A DNA stretch of 64,000 nucleotides. It comes from Planctomycetota bacterium (lineage in GTDB: Bacteria; Planctomycetota; Brocadiia; SM23-32; JAKLEA01). The stretch is from the NCBI GenBank assembly GCA_022711755.1, contig JAKLEA010000003.1, positions 62,001-126,000 of the forward strand. Reading direction: 5' to 3'. Of the stretch, positions 9,077 to 17,156 are shown in pieces (positions within the stretch are counted from its first letter, which is position 1; each line of letters starts with the position of its first letter). The notes under the pieces were generated by a model, which was not told the DNA's origin, did not search any database, and was given only the letters and a program-made list of their open reading frames with translations. A program made the position numbers and the translations under genes.

Positions 9077-10537
9077 TCAAGCAAACAGATTTGCGAACTG
9101 ATCGGCGGCGGCGTTTGCCCGTTCGTCAACCGACATCGGAACATGGTCGTAAATGCTCAGGCATCTCTGCCAGTATTCCCGCCTTATCGCGCCGCGATCC
9201 GGATTTGGCCCGGACATCCCGGCAAACTTCCTTGCAAACCACAGCAGGTCGGCCCTGTATTGTTCCGGCGATGGATAAAGCGGCAGTTCGCAGGCGTCCG
9301 TTGTCGCGGACTCCAGATGTTCGATGATGCGTTTGTACGCCCTGTGCGCTTCCTCCTTTGACCACCGCCTGCGCGGGTAAAACCCCCATGCCGGAACGAC
9401 CTCGAACGCCTCGAAAAGGTCGCCCAGCGCCTCGTGTTCTTTCCCGAAAACGCGCGCACAGAATTCCCGCGAGACCTGATCGGGATCGCGATCCGGATTA
9501 ATTCCGGCCTGTGCGGCGGCGTACATGCACATGTGGCTCAGGCGCGGGGACATCGTGTAGCTCATCGCCCCGTGGTATGGCGCGCAGGCGCGCTCCTCCC
9601 GCCGACGGCTGAATATGCGCGGCAGCCTCCAATGGGGATGAACCACAAGCTCGCCTTCGGTGACGGAATAGTCCCAACTGTTGATCCGACGGGACTTTGC
9701 GACCTCGCGGACGTATTCTCTTGCGTCGCCTCCGGCAGTGGCGTCGGCGTCGCCGCTGAATCCCAGGTTGATCGCAACGGACGTATTCTCAGGGAATTCC
9801 GGGAGCCGTTTCATCAGTTCGTCCATGGCCCGCTTTGCCCTCTCCGGTTTGCCGTTCCAGATGTGGCACTGCGGCGGATTAGCTTTTGCCGCGCCATCCA
9901 GCATCATCTTCCAGGAGCCGTCCCAACCCGGACAGTTGTAAAGGTCCTCCCCCCAGCCCGAGAACGGCGTGCCCCACGTTCCAAGCTCCGTCTCCGCAGC
10001 CGGGTTTTCCTGAAGCGTGATTTCCATCAAGCGCAGGGCAAGCTCGATGTAGGTCCTGTGATCGCAACCATTGCGGTTGCAGCCGCCCGGATCGCCGGGG
10101 AAAACGCCGACGATGTCCGCCCCGGCCAGCTCGCGGTTCCAATGACGCCAGAGTTTCCTGATCAGTTCCAGGTCGTCGGGATCGTTCGGGCAGGCGAAAC
10201 GCCATTCCCGCCCGATGCAGTTGGGGCCGTTGATGAACTTCACCATCAGCCCACGCTCATGCGCCGCTGAGATTACCGAGCGCATGATTCCGGCGAATCT
10301 CGAATATTTCTCCCCGCACTCGAGGGCTTTCGGATCGTACATGGCTGGGATCAGCCAGAACTCGAAGCACGTGAAGCCGAACGAGCGCAGCATGTCGAAG
10401 AACCTTTCGAAATCAGCGGCGCTCCAGGCGTGCGGCGCATCAGGGAAAATCATGTTCGCGTTCCACGAGTTGAGCAGGTGGGAGGCGAAGTTCACGTAGC
10501 AGGAACGATGTTTGAAACAAGGGGTCGAATCCGACAT
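9077..10537 (-). CDS. Unrecognised barrel-type enzyme, possibly a glycoside hydrolase
   Basis: A 486-residue protein with no signal peptide. The start at 10537 follows GAGGAGAT; longer in-frame starts up to 10609 have no ribosome binding site. The N-terminal part looks like a (beta/alpha)8 barrel of the glycosidase type: SFGFTCFEFW, HERGLMVKFINGPN, and a striking FPGDPGGCNRNGCDH segment (residues about 155-170). The C-terminal third is helical. I cannot assign a family with confidence. It is divergent from the glycyl radical enzyme gene across a shared 160-base promoter region, and has a C8 tract in its 5' leader. Confidence 0.7.
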   Translation of the reverse strand: MSDSTPCFKHRSCYVNFASHLLNSWNANMIFPDAPHAWSAADFERFFDMLRSFGFTCFEFWLIPAMYDPKALECGEKYSRFAGIMRSVISAAHERGLMVKFINGPNCIGREWRFACPNDPDDLELIRKLWRHWNRELAGADIVGVFPGDPGGCNRNGCDHRTYIELALRLMEITLQENPAAETELGTWGTPFSGWGEDLYNCPGWDGSWKMMLDGAAKANPPQCHIWNGKPERAKRAMDELMKRLPEFPENTSVAINLGFSGDADATAGGDAREYVREVAKSRRINSWDYSVTEGELVVHPHWRLPRIFSRRREERACAPYHGAMSYTMSPRLSHMCMYAAAQAGINPDRDPDQVSREFCARVFGKEHEALGDLFEAFEVVPAWGFYPRRRWSKEEAHRAYKRIIEHLESATTDACELPLYPSPEQYRADLLWFARKFAGMSGPNPDRGAIRREYWQRCLSIYDHVPMSVDERANAAADQFANLFA

Positions 10538-10580
10538 ATCATCTCCTCGTGAGGGGGGGGAAGTTTTATTACCACAAGGT

Positions 10581-10609
10581 ATTCTACGCTCAGCCGCGCT
10601 ATGCCTCAA
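10581..10609 (-). promoter_or_regulatory. Promoter of the barrel-enzyme gene
   Basis: On the minus strand TTGAGG (10609-10604), 17 bases, then TAGAAT (10586-10581). The leader then runs through a C8 tract (10560-10553) before GAGGAG and the start codon. Confidence 0.45.
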
Positions 10610-10633
10610 TGAAGAAGCAATGTGCCTCTTTCA

Positions 10634-10662
10634 TTGCGTCCCTTCCGCGCGCGCCATACAAT
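10634..10662 (+). promoter_or_regulatory. Candidate promoter of the glycyl radical enzyme operon
   Basis: TACAAT (10657-10662) is preceded after 17 bases by TTGCGT (10634-10639). The -10 is good and the -35 weak. The start codon is 36 bases downstream. Confidence 0.35.
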
Positions 10663-10697
10663 GATCTTTGAAATCGCTCACGGTTGAGGATCATGCG

Positions 10698-12884
10698 ATG
10701 CCCAATGATTCCGTTGCAGGGCTGGAACCGATATCGGACGTTCATCCGACCCGAAGATTCCTGAAACTGAAGCGCAGGTGCGCCCGGGGCGACGTTCCCT
10801 ACCCGACTCCTGAAATGTGCCTGCTTGAGGCGAGGGGCATGACCGGCGCGTCGGGGGAGACATGGTGGATCATCCGCAGGGCGCGGGCTGCGGCATCAAT
10901 CCTCTCCGGCATGACTCCGGTCATCATCCCGGATGAACTGGTGGCGGGCAGGCTCTGCCGCAGGAAGCTGACGAAGGCGGAAAAGAAGGAGCTTGACGCC
11001 TGGCGCAAGGTCGCGCCGCACATGCCGCCGGTCCACGGGCAGCGCGCACACCAGACGGTTGATATAGAGAAGCTGCTGCGCGAAGGAGTCTCCGGAATCA
11101 GAGACGAGATCGGCAACTACCGCGCCGCGCTTGACCTGTCCGTTCCGGCGGACATGGAGAAGGACACCTTCTACCGGGCGTGCCTGATCACTCTGGACGG
11201 ATTCTCCAAACTCGCCGCGAACTACCGGGCGAAGGCAGCGGGGCTTGCCTCCGCGGCGGGGAGCGGCATCGCGGCGGAAAGATACCGCGAGCTGGCTGAA
11301 ATCTTCGCCCAAGTTCCCGACCTGCCCGCGCGCAATTTCCGCGAAGCCCTGCAAGCGACATGGCTGCTGACATTCGCCCTCTGCGCGGGGCAGATGATGC
11401 TGCTCTTCCAGACCGGGCGCCCCGACCGTTATTTGTGGCCATATTATCAGCGCGACGTCGCGGAAGGCCGTATCAACAGAAAACAGGCTCAGGAACTCAT
11501 TGATGCCTTCTGCCTCCAGTTCAACGACCTGACCCCGCGCGGGCTGGCCGTCGGCTTCATGCTTTCCGGCGAGGACGGCTACGGCAACGAGGTTTCAAAC
11601 GAGCTTACGCATCTCTTCCTGAACTCCATCGAGCACGTCGGGATGGCATATCCGGGAATCGGAATCTGCTGGAGTGACAGGACGCCGGAGGACGTTGTCC
11701 AGAAGGGATGCCGCCTGCTGTCGCGGGGGTTCACGCATCCGGCGTTCTTCAACGACGGCGTCATCAGCAAAGGCATGAGAGCCGCAGGTCTGACCGAGCA
11801 CGAGTCGCGCCTTTACATCAACAGCACCTGCGTCGAGATCACGCCCATCGCATCCTCGAACGTCTACGTCGCCAGTCCGTACATCAACCTTCCGCAGTGC
11901 CTGAACGACGTTCTCGGAGTCCCGCTTTCCGGTTCTGAAAACGCATCAGTTAACGAGCAACCGAGCGATTTCAACGAATTGAAATCGCTATGCAGGGCAA
12001 GGCTTGCGGAGATCATCCGTAATTCGGCGATTGACCAGAATGCCGCGATGATGACGCGCGACCGGCACGGCGGATTCCCCTTCCAGAGTTGTTTTGTGAA
12101 CGACTGTCTGGCCAGGGGGAGGGACATTGATTACGGCGGGGCGCGGCATAACTGGATCGAGCCGTCTTTCGTCGGGCTTGCCAATCTTGCCGACTCCCTT
12201 GCCGCCGTGAAGCGCTTTGTTTTCGAGGAAAAGACCGTAAGCTTGGCGGCTCTTGCGGATGCGCTCAGGTCGAATTTCAAGGGGAACGAGCAACTGCGGC
12301 AGATGTTCCTGAAAGGCGCGCCGAAATACGGGAACGACGATCCGTCCGTTGACGATCTGGCCGGGGAGGTCACCGATTGGATCGTTGAGGAATGCAGGAA
12401 ATACAGGACGTGGCTGGGCGGGCGGTATCATCCCGGGCTGTTCTGCTGGATAATGCACGAGCGGCTTGGAAGCGCGACCGCAGCCACGGCGGACGGGCGT
12501 CGCGCCGGGTTCCCGCTGGCGGACGGATGCGGCCCGGCGCAGGGAAGGGAACTGCATGGACCGACCGCCGCCGCGCGCTCCGTCACATCGTGGGAACACT
12601 CGCCCATGCTCGGGGGCATGGCGCTGAATCTCAAGTTCGGCAAATCGTCCATTCGAGGTCGCGAGCTTTCCGACATTATTTTCGACGTTGTACAGTCGTA
12701 TATGCGGCTTGGCGGATTCCAGGTCCAGGTGAACGTTGTTGACCGCGAAACGCTGCTCAAGGCGCGGGAGAAGCCGGAGGAATACCGCGACCTCGTGGTC
12801 AGGATCGGGGGGTACAGCGACTACTTTGTGAACCTGCCTGAGGGAATGCAGGAAGAGGTCATCGCAAGAACCGAACATGAATAA
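10698..12884 (+). CDS. Glycyl radical enzyme (pyruvate formate-lyase/dehydratase superfamily)
   Basis: A 728-residue protein. The ATG at 10698 follows GAGGA by eight bases; the TTG at 10668 is less likely. The active-site cysteine motif is STCVEIT with Cys378, where most dehydratase-type members have GCVE. The C-terminal glycyl radical motif is RIGGYSDYF, with the radical-bearing Gly705 before Tyr. The CVE form argues for a dehydratase or lyase (glycerol/diol dehydratase, choline or isethionate lyase type) rather than pyruvate formate-lyase, which has CC. The substrate cannot be read from the sequence. Enzymes of this class need a radical-SAM activase and anaerobic conditions; no activase gene is in the window. 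The next gene, 25 bases on, encodes a rubredoxin-flavoprotein. Confidence 0.85.
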   Translation: MPNDSVAGLEPISDVHPTRRFLKLKRRCARGDVPYPTPEMCLLEARGMTGASGETWWIIRRARAAASILSGMTPVIIPDELVAGRLCRRKLTKAEKKELDAWRKVAPHMPPVHGQRAHQTVDIEKLLREGVSGIRDEIGNYRAALDLSVPADMEKDTFYRACLITLDGFSKLAANYRAKAAGLASAAGSGIAAERYRELAEIFAQVPDLPARNFREALQATWLLTFALCAGQMMLLFQTGRPDRYLWPYYQRDVAEGRINRKQAQELIDAFCLQFNDLTPRGLAVGFMLSGEDGYGNEVSNELTHLFLNSIEHVGMAYPGIGICWSDRTPEDVVQKGCRLLSRGFTHPAFFNDGVISKGMRAAGLTEHESRLYINSTCVEITPIASSNVYVASPYINLPQCLNDVLGVPLSGSENASVNEQPSDFNELKSLCRARLAEIIRNSAIDQNAAMMTRDRHGGFPFQSCFVNDCLARGRDIDYGGARHNWIEPSFVGLANLADSLAAVKRFVFEEKTVSLAALADALRSNFKGNEQLRQMFLKGAPKYGNDDPSVDDLAGEVTDWIVEECRKYRTWLGGRYHPGLFCWIMHERLGSATAATADGRRAGFPLADGCGPAQGRELHGPTAAARSVTSWEHSPMLGGMALNLKFGKSSIRGRELSDIIFDVVQSYMRLGGFQVQVNVVDRETLLKAREKPEEYRDLVVRIGGYSDYFVNLPEGMQEEVIARTEHE

Positions 12885-12909
12885 CCCGCAGCGCGGGCGG
12901 AGATCAGAC

Positions 12910-14289
12910 ATGAGCGACAGCAGGAGCGGAGCGTGGCGTTGCATGGTATGCGGTTACATCCACAGGCAGTCCGCGGCGCCGGATGAGTGCCCGATCTGCG
13001 GCGCGGCGAAGTCGTATTTCGAGGCGATGGCAACCGAAGCTCCGATAAAGGCCGAGTTCGACGCCCGGACGGCGAACTTCTCCGGCAACCTGGTTGTGCT
13101 GGGCGCGGGGATAGCAGGCATATCGGCGGTCGAAGCATTCAGGAAGGCGACATCCGGGGGGACTGTTACTCTGATTACCAAGGAAAGCAGCCTGCCCTAC
13201 TATCGCCTGAACCTGACTCGCTATCTGGCCGGAGAGATCGGCAACGACGAACTGCCGATTCACGACAGGGCCTGGTACGACTCCAACAATGTGGATTTGA
13301 AGCTGGGCGAGGAGGTTGCAGACATCAGCCTCGGCGACCGGCGTGTGATCATGCGCGACGGCTCAGGCATGCCATTCGACAGGCTTATCATCACGATCGG
13401 CGCGCATCCGTTCGTTCCTCCGCTGGCCGGCGCGCACAGGGAGGGCGTGACTGCTTTAAGAACTCTCCACGACGCGAGGTTGATGCTGAAGCAGTTGCGT
13501 CCGGGGATGACCTGCGCGGTGGTCGGCGGGGGGATACTTGGGTTGGAGGCGGCGGGGGCGCTGGCGGCCCGAGGCGCGGGGGTGTCTGTGATTGAAGGCG
13601 GCGAGTGGCTCATGCCGCGCCAGTTGAACAAGCGGGCGGGCGAGATTCTGCTCAAGCACGTCAACGGTCTGGGCATCAAGGTCGTGAGCAATGCGCGAAC
13701 GAAGGAATTGATCGGCGACGAGCGCGTCATGGGCGTTCTGATGGAGGACGGGCGGCAGATCCCGGCCGATCTCGTCGTTGTCGCGACGGGAGTGCGGCCC
13801 AACAGCCAGCTTGCCAGGCGAGCGGGGCTGGCCGTGAAGACGGGCGTCATCGTGGACAACCATCTGCGAAGCTCACATCCTTCGGTTTATGCCGCCGGCG
13901 ACGTGGCGGAGCACATGGGCGTGCTCTACGGCAACTGGACAGCCTGTCAGTACCAGGGGGGCATAGCCGGAATCAATGCAGCCGGGGGCGACGCCGAATT
14001 CGGCGGGATTCCGCGCTCGAATTCCCTGAAGGTCTTAGGGCTTGAGCTTTCCAGCATCGGCAAATTTGAGCCTGACGGCCCGGAGTGCATGGTACTTGAG
14101 TCCGAATCGGACGGAGAATACATCCGGTTTGTGTTCAAGGACAGGCAGATGATCGGAGCCGTGTTGATTGGCGATGCGGCTGTTTCTCTGGCGGCGAAGG
14201 ATGCGATAGAGGGACGGAAAGATTTTTCGGGGGTTCTGGCCAAAGACGCTTCGGCTGCGCAGGTGGCCGAGGGTTTGCGCACAACTTGA
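12910..14289 (+). CDS. Rubredoxin domain fused to FAD/NAD(P)H oxidoreductase
   Basis: A 459-residue protein. The ATG at 12910 is preceded by GGCGGAGAT. An N-terminal rubredoxin-like iron site has cysteines 11, 14, 27 and 30 (CMVCGY and CPICG). It is followed by a pyridine nucleotide-disulphide oxidoreductase fold: FAD site VVLGAGIAGISA (about 57-68), NAD site VVGGGILGLEAAG (about 202-214), ATGVRPN, and VYAAGDVAEH. This is the NADH:rubredoxin oxidoreductase-like arrangement found in anaerobes, where it passes electrons from NADH to rubredoxin partners that remove oxygen or peroxide. Placed directly after the glycyl radical enzyme, a protective or reductant-supply role is plausible (inference). 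Confidence 0.88.
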   Translation: MSDSRSGAWRCMVCGYIHRQSAAPDECPICGAAKSYFEAMATEAPIKAEFDARTANFSGNLVVLGAGIAGISAVEAFRKATSGGTVTLITKESSLPYYRLNLTRYLAGEIGNDELPIHDRAWYDSNNVDLKLGEEVADISLGDRRVIMRDGSGMPFDRLIITIGAHPFVPPLAGAHREGVTALRTLHDARLMLKQLRPGMTCAVVGGGILGLEAAGALAARGAGVSVIEGGEWLMPRQLNKRAGEILLKHVNGLGIKVVSNARTKELIGDERVMGVLMEDGRQIPADLVVVATGVRPNSQLARRAGLAVKTGVIVDNHLRSSHPSVYAAGDVAEHMGVLYGNWTACQYQGGIAGINAAGGDAEFGGIPRSNSLKVLGLELSSIGKFEPDGPECMVLESESDGEYIRFVFKDRQMIGAVLIGDAAVSLAAKDAIEGRKDFSGVLAKDASAAQVAEGLRTT

Positions 14290-14302
14290 GGACGCATCAG
14301 CG

Positions 14303-15271
14303 ATGAAAAAGCGCGCATTGATTCTGGCGGGCGCTGTTGCAGGAGCGCTGGTTATGACGGCGGTATTGATTAATGATCTGACTTCGGTGGAGACGAAGAA
14401 AACCATAAGGGTGGCCAGTTACAACGTGCAGTTCCTGCCCGGGATTGCCATGGCCGTCAACAAGCGGCCCCATGCCGGGCACAGGGCAGACCGGATTGCG
14501 GAGGCAATGTCCCGTTTCGACATAGTCGGGCTTCAGGAAACGTTCTTTGAGAAATACAGATATCGCATTGTCGAGGGGGTGCGCAACGCGTGGGGGGGGA
14601 TGGGGAAGGCCGTAATCGCTCCCAGACCGAAGGGGTTTTACACGAACGGCGGCTGCCTGCTCCTGACGCAACTGCCCGTCATCAAGACCGGGACAATGGT
14701 TTTCAAACATTTCAGCAAACCCATGGAGTATGGATTCCTTGCCGATGGTTTCGCCGCCAAGGGGGTCGTCCACACCAGACTGGCCAGAAGCGCCGACCGG
14801 CTGGACGACTTCATTGACGTGTTCGTCACGCATCTGGAAGCGTGCGCCGGCGGCAAGGTTCGCGTGCATCAGTATCAGGAAATGGCCGAATTCATCAGGG
14901 AACACTCCGATCCCGGCAAACCGTGCATCCTCATGGGCGATTTGAATACGGGCGGCGCGCCGAACGAGCGCAGGGACCCCGAATCCCTGTACAGCCGCAT
15001 GATGGCGCAGTTGAACCGGGCCAGACCGCGCGGGGGGATGACGGACCTTTGGCCGGCTCTCATGGGGGACGCCATCGGAGCGACGGACAACCAGACGACA
15101 ACAGAATCAGGCAGTCGGATAGATTATGTTCTTATCGGCAATCCCGGCGATGGCTTGCCACAATTGAAACCAGTCGCGATCGAGGTCAATCCGTATCTTG
15201 ACCCAAAATCGGGGGCGTTGTCGGATCACAGCGCGGTCGAGGCGGAGTTGGAATGGGTATCGGGGGAATAG
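14303..15271 (+). CDS. Endonuclease/exonuclease/phosphatase-family protein (sphingomyelinase C-like)
   Basis: A 322-residue exported or membrane-anchored protein with an N-terminal hydrophobic segment (LILAGAVAGALVMTAVLI). EEP-fold motifs are present in order: ASYNVQF (about 36), GLQETF (about 76), a metal/phosphate-binding GDLNTGG (about 212), SRIDYVLI (about 270) and LSDHSAVEAEL (about 308) with the catalytic Asp-His pair. The length and motif spacing resemble bacterial neutral sphingomyelinases and related phosphodiesterases. It starts 13 bases after the flavoprotein stop, so is probably in the same operon. A G8 tract at 14592-14599 lies inside the coding frame. Confidence 0.85.
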   Translation: MKKRALILAGAVAGALVMTAVLINDLTSVETKKTIRVASYNVQFLPGIAMAVNKRPHAGHRADRIAEAMSRFDIVGLQETFFEKYRYRIVEGVRNAWGGMGKAVIAPRPKGFYTNGGCLLLTQLPVIKTGTMVFKHFSKPMEYGFLADGFAAKGVVHTRLARSADRLDDFIDVFVTHLEACAGGKVRVHQYQEMAEFIREHSDPGKPCILMGDLNTGGAPNERRDPESLYSRMMAQLNRARPRGGMTDLWPALMGDAIGATDNQTTTESGSRIDYVLIGNPGDGLPQLKPVAIEVNPYLDPKSGALSDHSAVEAELEWVSGE

Positions 15272-15650
15272 AGAAAGGAATCTGGAAGGCAGGACATGGT
15301 TAATCCATACAAAGCGTCATAAATAATTGCGCACATGACACGCGGTTATCCCCCCTCATCCACCGCCCTGCTGCCCGCAATCGGGCAGCGCGGTTCCCAT
15401 TCTCCCTTGGGGAGAAGGTGGCCGCGCCGGGTCGGCGCACCGGATGAGGGGGACGCAGAAATGGCGTAACAATCATGCGCATCTACTTCTGACGCCCAAT
15501 ATAGAAATGCGCCGATGGAAGTTTCATCCATTTCTTCTTCCTGGAGAAGATGCCGACACCGGAGGGCGAGGGAGGATTTGCAGGCGGCGGCCATAGGCGA
15601 TAATTCTGATAACATTGAATTGATCGCCAGCAAAAGTGATACCCGCCCCT
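15272..15650. other. Convergent intergenic region
   Basis: A 379-base gap between converging genes. It holds the multi-hairpin element at 15351-15452. The remaining 200 bases contain no ORF or motif I can support. Confidence 0.5.
15351..15452. repeat. Multi-hairpin palindromic element
   Basis: Outer inverted repeats CCCCCTCATCC (15351-15361) and GGATGAGGGGG (15442-15452) are perfect. Inside are three more hairpins: CTGCCCG/CGGGCAG (15371-15388), TTCTCCC/GGGAGAA (15400-15416) and GCGCCG/CGGCGC (15424-15438). The build resembles REP/BIME or MITE-like dispersed elements. No target-site duplication was identified. Confidence 0.6.
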
Positions 15651-17141
15651 CTACCTGACCGTCACCTCAAATACCCTCTCCTGCTCGACGTCAGTTCTGA
15701 TGATGAGCGTCGTTCCCTTTCGCTCCGCGTCGGCGTAAAGTTGCCCGTCCCGCGTCACGGCGACTTCCGCATTGTCCGGGATATTTCCGCAGACGATCTT
15801 CGTGACGCCATTGAAAGACGGCGCTCCCTTCAGGACCGCGAAGCGCAGCTTTGGGGCGCGGAATTCGGCGGATCGGACCAGGACCTTCGGATAATCAACG
15901 CGCGAGACGCGGGGGGATTTCAGGACGTCGTCCCGCCGCGTTCTGTAAAGCCTGCGCATTGAGTCCCCCCGCGTGGACAGCGCGGCGGAGATGTTCCCCG
16001 TGGCGGGGATGCGGTGGGCGTTGCAGGTGTGATAGCAGTAGCTCTCCGCGTGCCCGTCGCCGTCCGCGTCAAGGCTTCGCCCGCATTCGGCCTCCAGCCA
16101 GTTCAGAATTTTCCGCGCGTTCTTCTCGTCCCCGGCCTGCATAGCGACCAGCGGGAGGAAGGAGTTGGCTACGGGCAGAGTTGAGCCGCCGCAGCAGGCG
16201 ACGACCTTGTTGTTGTGCGCGAAAGCCTGGTCCGGCTTCGGCGCGCCCCACTTCGCATTCTTCAGCAGGTAGCGCCAGCCCTCGACGGCGAAACCCGTGT
16301 CCGGAAACCACGGATATCCCCAGCCCAGCGCCCAGCCGTCAGCGCCCACGTCGCTCAGCGGCAGAAAGACGTTCTGGTTTTTCAGATAGATGACGTAAAG
16401 GAATTCAGGCGATCCGGGCTTATTGCGGCGAAAGTTCTTCGACATCCAGTCGAACCACTTCTGATTGACCTTCGAATACTCGGTTCCGTGAAGCAGGTCG
16501 TGGAGGAGGTATGCGTTCGAGCTGTGGTTGTTGCAGTCTGCGAAGATGGAGTTCGGCTCGCAGCAGATGCCGCCGCACGGCGTTTCGACGCTCTGGACGT
16601 GCATTCGCCGAACCGCCAGGTCGAGGTCGTAATGAGTCTTGCGCCCGTCCGTCCAGACGAAGTCCCATCCCTCTTTGGAATAGCGCATGTCTCCGGTCAT
16701 CAGTTCGTAGAGCAGCATGAGCTGCGCGAGGTGACCTGTGTACATTACGTTTTCATACCGGCAGGGATCAGGCGGGCCGCCTCCGTATTTCCAGTAATCC
16801 GTCACGTAAGGCCAGCAGCGCGCGTCAATGATGCGCTCGCAGAGATCAAGCAGTTGAGCGCCGATGACCTGCGTATAGGCGGGGGTCTTTGCGGCCATAG
16901 CGGCGCAGCCGTAACCGCAGAAGGCGATCTGATAGCGGAAGGCGGTGATGTCCTTCTGTCGCCCGTCGTCGTTCCAGCCCTCCCATGCAGCGGCTTTGCG
17001 GTCGGACAGGAAGGTCAGTTGGGAAAACCAGCGCTGGATGGCGAGTTCCCTGTCCGTCAGGCCCGCGTACAGCGCCTCCTCCGCGCGGAGCGCCGCACCG
17101 AGCAGAATGGCAATCGCGATAATCGGAAGCGCCCGCCTCAT
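15651..17141 (-). CDS. Linalool dehydratase/isomerase-like protein, secreted
   Basis: A 496-residue protein with a signal peptide (MRRALPIIAIAILLGAALRA). The core is a helical toroid with the hallmarks of the linalool dehydratase/isomerase family: YENVMYTGHLAQ, and CCEPNSIFADCNNHSS, in which Cys194 and Cys203 are nine residues apart, the same spacing as the two catalytic cysteines of the Castellaniella enzyme. A glycine- and aromatic-rich segment follows (GWGYPWFPDTGF). The Castellaniella enzyme is periplasmic, which fits the signal peptide. The true substrate here is unknown and the surrounding genes suggest glycan rather than monoterpene metabolism. It lies 15 bases downstream of the zinc-cluster gene on the same strand, so they are likely co-transcribed. 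Confidence 0.75.
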   Translation of the reverse strand: MRRALPIIAIAILLGAALRAEEALYAGLTDRELAIQRWFSQLTFLSDRKAAAWEGWNDDGRQKDITAFRYQIAFCGYGCAAMAAKTPAYTQVIGAQLLDLCERIIDARCWPYVTDYWKYGGGPPDPCRYENVMYTGHLAQLMLLYELMTGDMRYSKEGWDFVWTDGRKTHYDLDLAVRRMHVQSVETPCGGICCEPNSIFADCNNHSSNAYLLHDLLHGTEYSKVNQKWFDWMSKNFRRNKPGSPEFLYVIYLKNQNVFLPLSDVGADGWALGWGYPWFPDTGFAVEGWRYLLKNAKWGAPKPDQAFAHNNKVVACCGGSTLPVANSFLPLVAMQAGDEKNARKILNWLEAECGRSLDADGDGHAESYCYHTCNAHRIPATGNISAALSTRGDSMRRLYRTRRDDVLKSPRVSRVDYPKVLVRSAEFRAPKLRFAVLKGAPSFNGVTKIVCGNIPDNAEVAVTRDGQLYADAERKGTTLIIRTDVEQERVFEVTVR

Positions 17142-17156
17142 GGTTTTTCCCCTTCG

